Shown: positions 26,379 to 35,053, numbered from the stretch's first letter. The stretch: DNA of 64,000 nt from Ureibacillus thermophilus (GCF_004331915.1 NZ_CP036528.1:2828097-2892096); one strand, 5' to 3'. The notes: generated from the letters alone by a model not told the origin. Numbers and translations: made by a program.

Positions 26379-27240
26379 ACAGTAAATCAAATATTAAGAA
26401 AGTGTGATATGTTAAAACATACATGATTTTTGGTTGCGGAGCGTATAACTAATTGTATAGCACAGCACCTATTTTGTACGTATGCCTAAATTCCTCAGCA
26501 ACCAAATATATAATACTAGTTTAAACAAATGAATAAAGTTAATTGGATTGTTTAGTGCAAGAGATTACTACTTTAAGTGAATCACAAACTCTTATATATA
26601 AAGAAAAATGATTCACTTATTAAAGTTAAATGATAAATTTGATTGCGGATAGTATAGCCAAATGTTTTGAACTGCATCTATTTTGTTCGCTTCACCAGTT
26701 TTTTTGGCAACCAAATATAATACACTAAGTTTAGGAAACCAATAGCATTTTCTTGATTGTTCACATGTAAGAAATTATTAAAAATGAATCACAGACTTTA
26801 TATATTAAGAAATGGTGATTCACCTTTAAAATCTAGTTAGTTGAATTGACTGCAGTAGTTAAATGCTAAGTATGTTGCAATGCATTTGTTATATTCGATT
26901 CACTTATTTTTTTCGACAGCCAAATAGAGAATTAAGTGAATCACAGACCCTTAATATATTAAGAAAAAGTGATTTACTTTTAAAACTTAGTTATTTTAAT
27001 TGGCTGCGAAAGTATGATGCCATGTGTATAGCTCCAGCCATATTGTTCGTTTCCCTAATGTCTTCGGCAGCCAATAGAGTACATAAGGATTATTGAACAG
27101 CTAATGTGAAATGACTAATTAAGTGTAAGCGTTAATAATTAGAGTGAATCATAAATTCTTATATATTAAGAAATCGTGATTTACTTTTTCCATTTATGCA
27201 GTACATTGGTTGCAGCTTGTCCTTCAGATGTTTTGATTAA
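26379..27240. repeat. Tandem array of two alternating hairpin repeats (A and B) upstream of the ATPase gene
   Basis: Two diverged units alternate. Unit A (about 40-48 bases) is AGTGAATCAC...TTATATATTAAGAAA...TGATTCACTT, at about 26,379 (partial), 26,574, 26,786, 26,932 and 27,140. Unit B (about 75-85 bases) starts TTGGTTGC and ends GCAACCAA, with a conserved inner TATTTTGTTCG-like core, at about 26,431, 26,638, 26,843, 26,997 and 27,207 (cut by ISL3). The B stem changes on both sides together: GTTGC/GCAAC in the first copy and GCTGC/GCAGC in the fourth. Such paired change argues that base pairing is under selection. Could be an RNA array, operators or replication iterons. Confidence 0.8.
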
Positions 27241-28279
27241 GGTTACATTCGTCTAAGTGCATCAACTAATTCTTTTGCACTTGGATCAATATAAATATCT
27301 TTCAGAAGGAGCTTCCAGTATGTTTTCAATTTATTGTAATTCTTTTTATCCCGATTCATGACGTTGATGCGCGTTTTGTTTAAAGCTCTGCTAAATAGTT
27401 GGAGGATATGGAATTTGTCGAGTACGATTTCCGCTTTAGGGAAAACTTCTTGGATTAAGGAAATATAAGGGCTGTACATATCGATGACAATCGTTTTTAC
27501 CGCATCTCTCGCCTTCTTGGAATACCGTAAGAAATCTTTGAGGACAGGTAATCTCCGGTCCTCCACGATATCCACAATCTCCCCCGTTTCAGAGTCGCAG
27601 AAAATAAAGGACATCGCTCCAGCTGCGGATTTCACTGATTTAAACTCATCAAAACACAAATGCTTTGGAAGGTAGTGAACATTTGGTTGATAGTAGATAT
27701 AAAAGCTGTCAATGACTCGACTGACAGTGGCATGAGAAACATGATGTTTCATCGCAATATCTTTTTCGGAGATTTTATCTTTGGCGTTAAAAGCAATTGA
27801 TACTTTGGTATTGTTGGAAATGCAACAGTTTTTAGCCACGACGCTCGTTTTTCAAGTAAACGTGGCATGACCATGTTTACAGAAATAACGCTGTTTACGC
27901 AATTTTAAATAGGTATGAAAACCTGAAACACTAGGCATTTTAATGAGAGACGTTTTAAAACCGTGTTTAATGATTTGATCATCGAAGACATGTCCACAAG
28001 CATAGCACGCTTTTGGTTGGTAAGTGAATTGTCCATAAAAGACTTTTGATTGGACCCCTTTAATGAGTTCTTCTGCACAAAAATTTTCATCAAATGTGAT
28101 ATTTTTATCTTTTATATTGAGTAGGTTTCGTATAGAATGATGGTGAGACATGTGACACAACTCCTTGTAAATGTGGTTTTGGTCGATTACATTTTACCAG
28201 AGTTTGTCACATGTCTCATTTTTTTGTTCAAAAAAATTGGTGCTGGTTTATACTCACCAACACCAAATATTATAGAGCC
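27241..28279 (-). mobile_element. ISL3-family element, partial
   Basis: The right end reads, on the minus strand, GGCTCTATAATATTTGGTGT, an ISL3-type terminus. The transposase is frameshifted and its 3' part is missing at the left, where the sequence meets the last B repeat of the array near 27,240. No left terminus is found, so this is an inactive remnant that has removed the end of the repeat array. Confidence 0.8.
27243..28160 (-). pseudogene. ISL3-family transposase, frameshifted and 3'-truncated
   Basis: Two frames together give an ISL3 transposase: 27,852-28,160 encodes the N-terminal zinc-binding part (PKACYACGHVFDDQIIKHG, then QRYFCKHGHATF) and 27,243-27,839 encodes the central helix-turn-helix and the DDE domain start (HLCFDEFKSVKSAAGAMSF, VKTIVIDMYSPYISLIQ, VLDKFHILQLFSRALN). 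A shift around 27,840-27,852 separates them. The C-terminal third is missing. DEFK and IDMYSPY are ISL3 hallmarks. Confidence 0.88.
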
Positions 28280-28310
28280 AAAAGGAGAAGCTTTACGCAC
28301 TTCTCCTTCA

Positions 28311-28376
28311 CTACTCCCGCTCCCATTCTCCTTTACAATCAGGACATTGCCATCGAATTACCCGATCTGCTTCCAT
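28311..28376 (-). pseudogene. Tail of a lost protein with a CxxC knuckle
   Basis: The minus strand encodes SMEADRVIRWQCPDCKGEWE before a stop, the look of a C-terminal zinc knuckle, but nothing readable continues upstream. It is cut off by the SIR2 unit on one side and ISL3 on the other. An AAGGAGAAG...CTTCTCCTT hairpin (about 28,280-28,307) follows it and could be its terminator. Confidence 0.3.
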
Positions 28377-28503
28377 ACTGGAAATGCCGATTTTTTTGCT
28401 CGTTACGTTTTACATATTCATGGCATGTTGGGAAAATGATGAAGGATTTAGGCGATATTTGTCGAATAATGGAAGATGAAACGATGTGGAAAGGAGTTTA
28501 TGT

Positions 28504-28839
28504 ATGTGTAAAACGATCAAAACGAAAGTAACGGTGGAGCGGATTGGGATTGTTTATGGGGAAAATCGAGCGACGTTACGAGTTTGCCAGGATGCTTATT
28601 TGCATGATTATTTGTTGCCTGGAACGGATCACAATGGAAAGAAAGTTGCTGTCGGTTTGTTTGATAAAACGATTGAGCCGTTAAAAGATATGATTCATGT
28701 AAAAATCGAGAATGACGAGAATGATCGGCTGTTTTCTTATTTATTTGAGGCGTATAAGCATGAGAAAGAGGTGGTGGTGTATTTAGAAAAGAGGAAAAAT
28801 GGCATGTATGTTGTCGTCGGATTGGAGTTTTATTCATGA
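28504..28839 (+). CDS. 111-residue partner of the SIR2-family protein, unknown
   Basis: I do not recognise this protein (MCKTIKTKVTVERIGIVYGE). It has no membrane segment, a mixed alpha/beta pattern, and two short hydrophobic strands near the end (KEVVVYLEKR, MYVVVGLEFY). The ATG at 28,504 is seven bases after AAAGGAG. Its stop overlaps the start of the SIR2 gene by four bases (ATGA), so the two are translated together and probably act together, for example as sensor, inhibitor or specificity subunit. GC content rises from here, marking the two-gene unit as a separate import. Confidence 0.7.
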   Translation: MCKTIKTKVTVERIGIVYGENRATLRVCQDAYLHDYLLPGTDHNGKKVAVGLFDKTIEPLKDMIHVKIENDENDRLFSYLFEAYKHEKEVVVYLEKRKNGMYVVVGLEFYS

Positions 28840-30407
28840 AACAGTTGAAATCGTTTCAACCGTTTTGGCCTGAAACAGTCATCTTTTGGGGAGCTGGAGC
28901 GACGGCTAGTTTAGGGATCAAGACGACAGAACAGCTGGCTCGAGTCATTTTTCGTTTGGCAGGGATTAATGGGAAGCGGCAAGTGCAGCAACGAGTGAAA
29001 GACGAGTTTCCCCAAGCGGATAAACGGGTGCGCGCGGAGCTGGCAGCGCTGCTCGTTTTGCTTGGGGAAGATGGCGATCGGGACGAAGCGATGCGAACAT
29101 TACGGTTTTCCAAGAAGCGGGTAAGCGAGCTTAAACGGCTGTACAACTGGACGGTGACCCGAGAAGTGATGCGGCGCTGTCCTGGCGTTCATAATGGGCA
29201 TTTTTCGTTGCAAGATTGTTATAATTTGATCGATCTTCATATAAAAAGCGGACAAGGGTTTGCGGTAAACGGCCGCTTTATTCAGCCGGAGGAGTTGATC
29301 GTGGCGCGCCGTACGTTAAACATGTTGATCGGTATTGTACATGCGCTCGATTATCGCGCGATGTTGCGGCATCGCAGAAACGAAATCTGCCAATATTTCC
29401 AGTTTGCCTACATTTTAGGGCAGCTGATGCAACAAGAAGGGAAGGAACGGGCGAGACATAATGTTCCGTTGACAGAGCGCCAATTTTATTTGTTCAGTTA
29501 CGCTGTCATCAGCATGAACTGGGATCCGTTGCTGCTATGGTTTCTTTTTAACGCGCATCGGGAGTTAAATCATTCGTACTCAGCGGTTCCGATCGATCGG
29601 TTTGGCAATCGGCTGAAACTGTTTCACGATTTGGCGCATTTTATGGCGGTGAGACGAATCGATGGAAAAAAACCGGCTCCATGGTTTCCGTTTAATGAGA
29701 CAGTCGTTCAACGTTTGAATGATCCAGAGTACAATCCTGGTAGGAGAGTACGCGTTGGGAAATTTTATTTTCCGCACGGGTGCTACGGATTTCGTGAATG
29801 TCCAAACTGTGGAAAATTGACGGTGTATTTAGGGGATGAGTGGAGCGTTTATTCCGAGACGTTGTTTCCGCCGATGTTGTTGCCGTCGTTGTCGTACGGT
29901 CGTCCGCGTTCGGAGGAAGAAATGGCCGCTCACCGAGAAGGGATTTTTGATGCGATTCAATGCGTACATTGCGGGCAAATGACCGAATCGCATCATACCG
30001 CAATGATTATGCAAACGCAGTTGAAAGAGCAACATCCGCCGTTTTTGGAAGAAATTCAGCGTGATATGAAAGTGGCGATTGAAAACGCGAAGCATATCAT
30101 TTTACTCGGCTATTCACTTCCGGAGGACGATTTCTTATATCGTACCATTTTGTCAGCGCGCAAAAAAGATGGGACAGTGAAATGCTCAATCGTCAACTTT
30201 CAACGCGGTTTACCGGACAAATGGCTCGATTGTGGGCAGTGGAAAACATACAAGTTCGATCATTCCCTCAACAGCTTATGCGAACGAGTAAGCAATATTT
30301 TTGGCGAAGAAAACGTCCGATTGTACGGAGCCGGAGTGCCAGCGGTGTTTCTTCGTCACGGACGCGCTTCTGTAGAAAAAGTGAAACAGTTGCTTGAGTG
30401 GAAGTGA
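28836..30407 (+). CDS. SIR2-family NAD-binding protein, candidate defence effector
   Basis: This 523-residue protein shows the sirtuin-fold landmarks in order: GAGATASLG at residues 19-27 (NAD loop), MNWDP at 227-231 (the family's N-x-D), FPHG at 312-315 (position of the catalytic His), two CxxC pairs at 322-325 and 376-379 (zinc module), and LLGYSLPEDD at 423-432. About 200 extra residues lie between the NAD loop and NWD. SIR2-like proteins of this size act in bacterial immunity as NAD-degrading effectors; deacylation is less likely. It is coupled to the 111-residue gene upstream. GC is well above its neighbours. Confidence 0.85.
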   Translation: MKQLKSFQPFWPETVIFWGAGATASLGIKTTEQLARVIFRLAGINGKRQVQQRVKDEFPQADKRVRAELAALLVLLGEDGDRDEAMRTLRFSKKRVSELKRLYNWTVTREVMRRCPGVHNGHFSLQDCYNLIDLHIKSGQGFAVNGRFIQPEELIVARRTLNMLIGIVHALDYRAMLRHRRNEICQYFQFAYILGQLMQQEGKERARHNVPLTERQFYLFSYAVISMNWDPLLLWFLFNAHRELNHSYSAVPIDRFGNRLKLFHDLAHFMAVRRIDGKKPAPWFPFNETVVQRLNDPEYNPGRRVRVGKFYFPHGCYGFRECPNCGKLTVYLGDEWSVYSETLFPPMLLPSLSYGRPRSEEEMAAHREGIFDAIQCVHCGQMTESHHTAMIMQTQLKEQHPPFLEEIQRDMKVAIENAKHIILLGYSLPEDDFLYRTILSARKKDGTVKCSIVNFQRGLPDKWLDCGQWKTYKFDHSLNSLCERVSNIFGEENVRLYGAGVPAVFLRHGRASVEKVKQLLEWK

Positions 30408-30550
30408 GAAAAGATATCACGTTCCGAATGGGATGCGTGCCTGTCACGCCCCGAAGTTTGTCGAAGGATTGGTGGTTGAGAGAGGATGATAGATGGATTA
30501 AAATAGACTAAAGGAACGAATGTTCTTATAATTAAGGAGGGAATTATGCA

Positions 30551-30769
30551 ATGAAACGTCTACTCAAAGGAATATTAATTTCATCCGTTACATTGTTTTT
30601 ATTAATAGCTTATTCAAATGATTCAACCCCTCCAAAAAAAGATAAAACAACAAGTAATGCTGTTTCAAAAGAAATAACAACGCAAAAACAAGAGGTTTCT
30701 CATCCTTCTCATATATATACGAACGGTGTTTATGGCAAACTAAAAATGGCTCTTACATTCTTTTGGTGA
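30551..30769 (+). pseudogene. Lipoprotein-like gene broken by a MITE
   Basis: The frame begins with a signal-peptide-like MKRLLKGILISSVTLFLLIA after a strong AAGGAGG site, but the residue where the lipobox Cys is expected is Tyr (IAYSND). After a Ser/Thr/Lys-rich stretch the frame runs into an ISL3-type MITE at 30,748 and ends after seven altered codons. Beyond the MITE no clear continuation remains. Probably a dead lipoprotein gene. Confidence 0.55.
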
Positions 30770-30866
30770 AAAGTCGAGATAATTGAGAATGAGAAGCTAA
30801 AAAATTCTATTTGCACACTGATTTTCTCAATTACTCCCTCCCTATCACCAAGATTGCGTAAGAGCC
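30748..30866. mobile_element. 119-bp ISL3-type MITE with 8-bp target duplication
   Basis: Ends are GGCTCTTACATTCTTTTGGT and, on the other strand, GGCTCTTACGCAATCTTGGT, giving terminal inverted repeats of roughly 24 bases with mismatches. The flanks carry a perfect CTAAAAAT duplication (30,740-30,747 and 30,867-30,874), the length typical of ISL3 transposition. It has no coding capacity. Confidence 0.85.
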
Positions 30867-30993
30867 CTAAAAATGTAACGTTTGGCAATTAATTTATGCA
30901 GGTCCTATAAAACAAAAAACCACTTGCCAACATTCCCCAAATACACTACCCTCCTAGTTGGACAAAACAGTTAAACGGGAGGTATTCAAGGAG

Positions 30994-31711
30994 ATGTTAG
31001 CAGTGGCTGAAATTCATTATATCAGATATGAAGCAAACCAAAAAGGATGTTCCTATTCCGATATTGCCAAAAGAATGAATCGTGATCCAAGAACAGTGAA
31101 GAAGTATGCGGAAATGGAAGACTTCAATCCCTCAAAAGTTAAACAAACGAGAAAAGCGAAAGTGATGGATCCAGTGAAACCGATATTGGAACAATGGATT
31201 AAAGAGGACTTGACAAAGAAGAAAAAATATCGAAGAACTGCGAAACGAATGTATGAAATCTTAAAAGAAGAATATGGATTTACAGGTTCAGATCGTTCTG
31301 TTCGGCTCTATGTATCAAAAAGAAAACAAGAACTGCTCGAACAAAGTGAATCAGCTGCGTTACCTTTAGAATCGAAACCTGCAACGGCTCAAGTTGATTT
31401 TGGAGAAGCTCCTTTTCTCTATCAGGGGAAATACGTCGATTTTCCTTACCTGGTCGTTTCATTCCCTTACAGTAATGCGGCCTATGTGCAAGTCATGCCA
31501 GCTCAAAATCAAGAATGTTTCTTGGAAGGATTAAAACGAATCTTTCACTATATGGGAAGGGTTCCAAGGGTCATTCGTTTTGATAATCTCTCCCCTGCAG
31601 TAAAAACGATCTTGCCAAACGGAGAAAGAGAATTGACAGAGACATTTCAACGATTCGTTTTACATTATGGCTTTGAATGCGAGTTCTGCAACCCAGCCAG
31701 CGGAAATGAAA
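30994..31711 (+). pseudogene. istA: IstA (IS21-family transposase), 3'-truncated
   Basis: The N-terminal ~240 residues of IstA are present: helix-turn-helix CSYSDIAKRMNRDPRTVKKY, then the start of the DDE domain (ATAQVDFGEAPFLYQGKYVD, IRFDNLSPAV, FECEFCNPASGNE). At 31,712 the frame runs into the IS66 right fragment, so the catalytic Glu region and the following istB are gone. The ATG at 30,994 is preferred to a TTG at 30,958. Confidence 0.9.
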
Positions 31712-31958
31712 TTTCCTTGATTTTTTATTGGATTTTCAATTTTTCTTAACCAGTATTTAAACTGGTGAATACTCCATTGATTTTCCTTGCACCAGTTTAC
31801 TTGAGTTTGACGCTTTTACGATAGTCAGCGATTCGTTGTTCCCAAACCTTTCGTAATTCAGGATTCTTAGGCATAAAAAAACCTCCTTCAATTTCATCTT
31901 GAGGAGATTATCTCATGAAATTAGCACATCAAGAAGGTGTGCAAGATTTGACGCTTAC
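31712..31958 (-). mobile_element. IS66 right-end fragment closing the composite transposon
   Basis: The fragment repeats the last ~245 bases of the IS66 copy at 19,180-19,425, including the start of tnpA and the right terminus GACGCTTAC, with a few base changes and a one-base deletion that shifts the tnpA frame. Its outer end abuts CTTATAAG and the second half of IS256. Its inner end is fused to istA. Confidence 0.92.
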
Positions 31959-31966
31959 CTTATAAG

Positions 31967-32212
31967 CGTTCCAATGATACGCTAGAACAGTTTGTCATTC
32001 ACCTTTATGAAAAAGGGATTACGACAAATGAAATTGCTCATCTCATCGAGCGGATGTATGGACATCACTATTCCAAACAAACGGTTTCGAACTTAACAAC
32101 TTGTTTCTGAAGACGTGCAGGCTTTCCATGAACGAAAGCTCGAAGAACGCTATGTGTGCATTTACTTGGATGCCACTCATATTCCGATTCGACGTCAAAC
32201 GGTTGAAAAACA
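31967..32212 (+). pseudogene. IS256-family transposase, middle part after the composite transposon
   Basis: The frame continues the IS256 protein interrupted at 17,971 (RSNDTLEQFVIHLYEKGITT, then EIAHLIERMYGHHYSKQTVS). A one-base shift near 32,100 leads into a second frame, VSEDVQAFHERKLEERYVCI followed by YLDATHIPIRR, which holds the first catalytic Asp region of the DDE domain. Family similarity stops near 32,212. The C-terminal half of the transposase is missing. Confidence 0.85.
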
Positions 32213-32546
32213 TACTAACATTAGTAGTACAGACCTAGGCCAAGGTTTGTGCTACTATTTTTTTATAGTAGAAGTGAAGGAAGGTCGAACAGCTCCTGGG
32301 ACCATTCCGCGTCACCACGGACACCCTTGCTCTTGGCTAACCTCTACTTCTGTCTTCGGGGTTCGGGACTTACACCCTATAGTTCATGTACATGCCGGGC
32401 GCACAAATACGGCAAGAGTCCGGTGGAATGCCGAACTCTTGCCGCATAAGGTTCACTCTTTTATACGTATCTATTTGACAGGTATTATTATTTAGCCAAC
32501 CTGTATCCTTTAAACGAGTCAATCAAAGGAGCGGATGAAGGAATGA
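32213..32546. other. Unassigned mobile-element debris with a terminator hairpin
   Basis: Between the IS256 remnant and the next gene I see no supported gene. CGGCAAGAGT and ACTCTTGCCG form a perfect 10-base stem at 32,410-32,444. The GC-rich stretch 32,280-32,400 resembles the end of some insertion element or intron, but I cannot name it. Confidence 0.4.
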
Positions 32547-33368
32547 TTATGGAGTTAATCTTAAATCCGCCCAATGTGGGTGTGCCTCAAGTCTACGCTC
32601 CATATCGCGGAACGCTTTGAGTGAACGGCTTAGCTTGCTGTAAGCGTCGCCTCCTTCACCCCAACCTTGGTAGCCAATCATCCCATTATAGCCCATCTTT
32701 TTAAGCTGTCCAAGCAACGCAAAATTATCTAACTCTCCGACATCCAAAGGCTCGATTGTCGCCACTCCCCCAAAACCGTGAGGATCTCGGCGGCTGCCAG
32801 AAATGTTTACTTGTTTTAAGTAAGGGGATACCGCTCTAAGCGTACCTAATAGGTTTGTTCCATCGACTGCGCCGAGATTAGGATGATTGAGACGCTTGCA
32901 AAGTCTTACTGCATCTTCATGGCGTTCAACCCAGAATGATAAGTGTGTGTAAAGCAAGATATTAATGTTTCTTCGTTCAGCAATCTTTAGTGCTTTTTCC
33001 AGCCACTTCACAGCGATGTCGTCCCCTTTAGGGTCTGAAGGGCGTATATGATGTCCGACAGATTGAATCGCCAGCTCGACCGTGGAGCATCCTTCCATGA
33101 TCTCCAGCATTTTTAAAATACCTGTATTTCTTGGATGGTCCTCACCTAATGAAAGGTCTAACACAACGTACACGCCAGCGACATCCAGTCCATATTTCTC
33201 CTTAACGTTTTTCAGCTTCTCTACATCTCTCCACCGTTCTCCGTGCCAGACGGATAAATGGGTCGCATCATACCCGATCTCTTTTAGCATTTCACACCGA
33301 GCTTCAAAGCTATAAATGCCCATGGAGTTATAAAAAGCAAAATCCATTGCATAAAATTTGTAAGCCAT
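32547..33368 (-). CDS. Sugar-phosphate isomerase/epimerase-like TIM-barrel protein
   Basis: The 273-residue protein looks like the xylose-isomerase-like TIM-barrel family (AP endonuclease 2 fold): an N-terminal SFEARCEMLKEIGYDATHL, strand-plus-acid segments ILLYTHLSFWVERHEDAVRL and LKQVNISGS, and a C-terminal GYNGMIGYQGWGEGG. Members use a divalent metal to isomerise or epimerise sugars or polyols; the substrate cannot be read here. The gene is the last of a leftward group with an NAD(P)-binding protein and a flavin-dependent oxidoreductase. GAAGGGAG precedes the ATG. Confidence in the fold is good, in the reaction low. Confidence 0.75.
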   Translation of the reverse strand: MAYKFYAMDFAFYNSMGIYSFEARCEMLKEIGYDATHLSVWHGERWRDVEKLKNVKEKYGLDVAGVYVVLDLSLGEDHPRNTGILKMLEIMEGCSTVELAIQSVGHHIRPSDPKGDDIAVKWLEKALKIAERRNINILLYTHLSFWVERHEDAVRLCKRLNHPNLGAVDGTNLLGTLRAVSPYLKQVNISGSRRDPHGFGGVATIEPLDVGELDNFALLGQLKKMGYNGMIGYQGWGEGGDAYSKLSRSLKAFRDMERRLEAHPHWADLRLTP

Positions 33369-33401
33369 GTTTCTAAATTCTCCCTTCGGATGAATGCTTC
33401 A

Positions 33402-34046
33402 TTACAGTGATTTCAATGCTTCCGCAATCTCTGTATCCCCTGACATTAAATCGAATGCTTTTTTATACGTATTTGGTTCATCAAGAGATTGAACGATTGT
33501 TCTTGCTACATCTTCACGTGGAATGCTCCCGACATTTAATTTTTCTGCTACAGTAACCAACCCTGTTCCTTTTTCATTAAGAAGATATCCAGGACGAATA
33601 ATCGTATAATTTAAACCACTATTCATTAACATACGGTCAGCATAATGTTTAGCGACATAATAAGGTTTGAGGTTTTCTGGCCAGTTCTCACGGTTGTGGG
33701 CCTGGAATGAGCTCACCATGACAAATCGTTTAATTCCGACTTTTTCTGCAGCTTCCATCGCTTTTACGGCACCGTCTAAATCGACAAGCAATGTCTTATC
33801 CGCTCCTGTGTGTCCACCTGAACCGGCAGAGAATACAATCGCGTCACAGCCTTTGGCTGCTTCGGCAATTTCATCGACAGTGCCTTCAAGATCAGCGAGC
33901 ACCGCTTCAATTCCTTTTTTCTGAAAAGCCTCCAATTGCTCTTGTTTTCGAACCATTGCACGAACGGTGTGCCGTTCATGCGCATGAAGCATGCTCACCA
34001 CTTGTTGGCCTACTTTTCCGTTGGCACCAATGACCAAAACTTTCAT
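33402..34046 (-). CDS. Atypical SDR-family NAD(P)-binding oxidoreductase
   Basis: The 214-residue protein begins MKVLVIGANGKVGQQVVSML, a Rossmann fold with the GxNGxxG form seen in NAD(P)H-binding atypical short-chain dehydrogenases (NmrA/SDR_a5-like). Further landmarks are VFSAGSGGHTGADKT, RFVMVSSFQAH and YYVAKHYADR (YxxxK). Such proteins act as NAD(P)-dependent reductases or sensors. The ATG at 34,044-34,046 is six bases after GGGAGG; the ATG two codons earlier overlaps the site. It resembles Bacillus subtilis YhfK-type proteins. Confidence 0.85.
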   Translation of the reverse strand: MKVLVIGANGKVGQQVVSMLHAHERHTVRAMVRKQEQLEAFQKKGIEAVLADLEGTVDEIAEAAKGCDAIVFSAGSGGHTGADKTLLVDLDGAVKAMEAAEKVGIKRFVMVSSFQAHNRENWPENLKPYYVAKHYADRMLMNSGLNYTIIRPGYLLNEKGTGLVTVAEKLNVGSIPREDVARTIVQSLDEPNTYKKAFDLMSGDTEIAEALKSL

Positions 34047-34108
34047 ACGCATCCTCCCTTTCTTATATTTACGTCTTTAAAGGTTATCAACCAAATGGAT
34101 TGTTCTCA

Positions 34109-35053
34109 TCATGATAAAGCCGGAAAGTGTGGAAGCACAAATTCACCTAATTCTTCGATCACTTCTTCTACTGGGCGTTGGCCATATTTTAAGTTGATGA
34201 TGACATGGTTCACACCTGCATCCTGTAAAGCTGCAAGAAATTCGATAACGAAATTTCGCCCCGTACGGAATCCAAGATGAATCGGGATTGGTACATGATT
34301 TGGGTCTTCCGTCAAATCAATATAAAGCGATTGGGTAAACGGCTTAAATTCGTCTGTTAACGAACGCCAATTATCAATTAACATTTTTTGAAATTTGAAT
34401 CCGCGTGGATAGTAAATCCAACCATCACTATTCTCAGCAATCCATTCAGGAGACTGTCCGCTGTGACCTGTCACCATTAATGGGATGTCTGACAATTTCG
34501 GTTTTGGTAAAAGATCTCCATTGGCTAGATGAACTCGTGCAGAGTCAATGGTCGGAAAATGCTCTTTCCATGCTTTTCTTATGACAGCCACTGCTTCTCG
34601 GAATAATTCGCTCCGATCTTCTGGATTCACAGCGAACGCTGGAAACTCGATTGGACGGTCACCTGTTGCGACACCGAGAATAAGTCTTTCACCAGATAAT
34701 CTGTCTACAGAAGCCGCCGCTTTTGCGACATGAAGAGGATGGCGCAATGTTAAAATAATACTTCCCGTTCCCAAGGCAATCTTTTCTGTGTTGGCAGCAA
34801 CATACCCTAAATACGTAAACGGGTCATATATTTGCCCGACATCCCCGAAATTAGGATCGCGCAACGGTACATCTCTCACAAATAATGAAGCGAAATTGAG
34901 TTCTTCTGCTCGTTTGGCTAACTTCATTTGCTTTTCTATATTCATCTCAGGGACATCGCCCATATACGATTCAATCGGAAAGAACAATCCTAAAGTTAGT
35001 TTGTTTTCTTGATACATGCGTGAATACCCTTTGTGATTTTTAAATTTTTCCAT
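34109..35053 (-). CDS. LLM-class flavin-dependent oxidoreductase (bacterial luciferase-like)
   Basis: This ~314-residue protein has the bacterial luciferase-like TIM barrel: LTLGLFFPIESYMGDVPEMN at the start, LGTGSIILTLRHPLHVAKAA, SVDRLSGERLILGVATGDRP, and a C-terminal GVNHVIINLKYGQRP. These enzymes use FMNH2 or coenzyme F420-like flavins to oxidise or reduce small organics. It looks closest to the BA3436 type found in Bacillus. I start at 35,053, where GAAGGTAGATGTGAA precedes the ATG; an upstream ATG six codons earlier is possible. It is first in a three-gene leftward group. Confidence 0.85.
   Translation of the reverse strand: MEKFKNHKGYSRMYQENKLTLGLFFPIESYMGDVPEMNIEKQMKLAKRAEELNFASLFVRDVPLRDPNFGDVGQIYDPFTYLGYVAANTEKIALGTGSIILTLRHPLHVAKAAASVDRLSGERLILGVATGDRPIEFPAFAVNPEDRSELFREAVAVIRKAWKEHFPTIDSARVHLANGDLLPKPKLSDIPLMVTGHSGQSPEWIAENSDGWIYYPRGFKFQKMLIDNWRSLTDEFKPFTQSLYIDLTEDPNHVPIPIHLGFRTGRNFVIEFLAALQDAGVNHVIINLKYGQRPVEEVIEELGEFVLPHFPALS

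Larger units (their letters stand above)
17972..31958. mobile_element. Putative 14-kb IS66-bounded composite transposon inside IS256
   Basis: The segment begins with the IS66 left terminus GTAAGCGT and ends with the IS66 right terminus ACGCTTAC. Directly outside both ends is the same 8-base sequence CTTATAAG (17,964-17,971 and 31,959-31,966), the target duplication length known for IS66. The flanks are the two halves of one IS256 gene. Inside the left end is a whole-length but internally deleted IS66 copy; inside the right end are only the last 247 bases of another copy in the same orientation. About 12.3 kb of cargo lie between. This fits transposition of the whole unit; integration of a circle by recombination between IS66 copies would look similar. 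Confidence 0.75.

Noticed and set aside
26379..27240. Reading the paired repeats as integron attC sites or as a CRISPR array
   Set aside because: No integron integrase is present, the attC core sites are not seen, and the repeats are too diverged and irregular for CRISPR.
27209..27240. A fifth full B repeat
   Set aside because: Only the first ~30 bases exist before the ISL3 remnant; counted as truncated.
32213..32495. A 126-codon frame that continues past the IS256 remnant
   Set aside because: The second part has no transposase similarity and contains a terminator hairpin; I could not identify the element.
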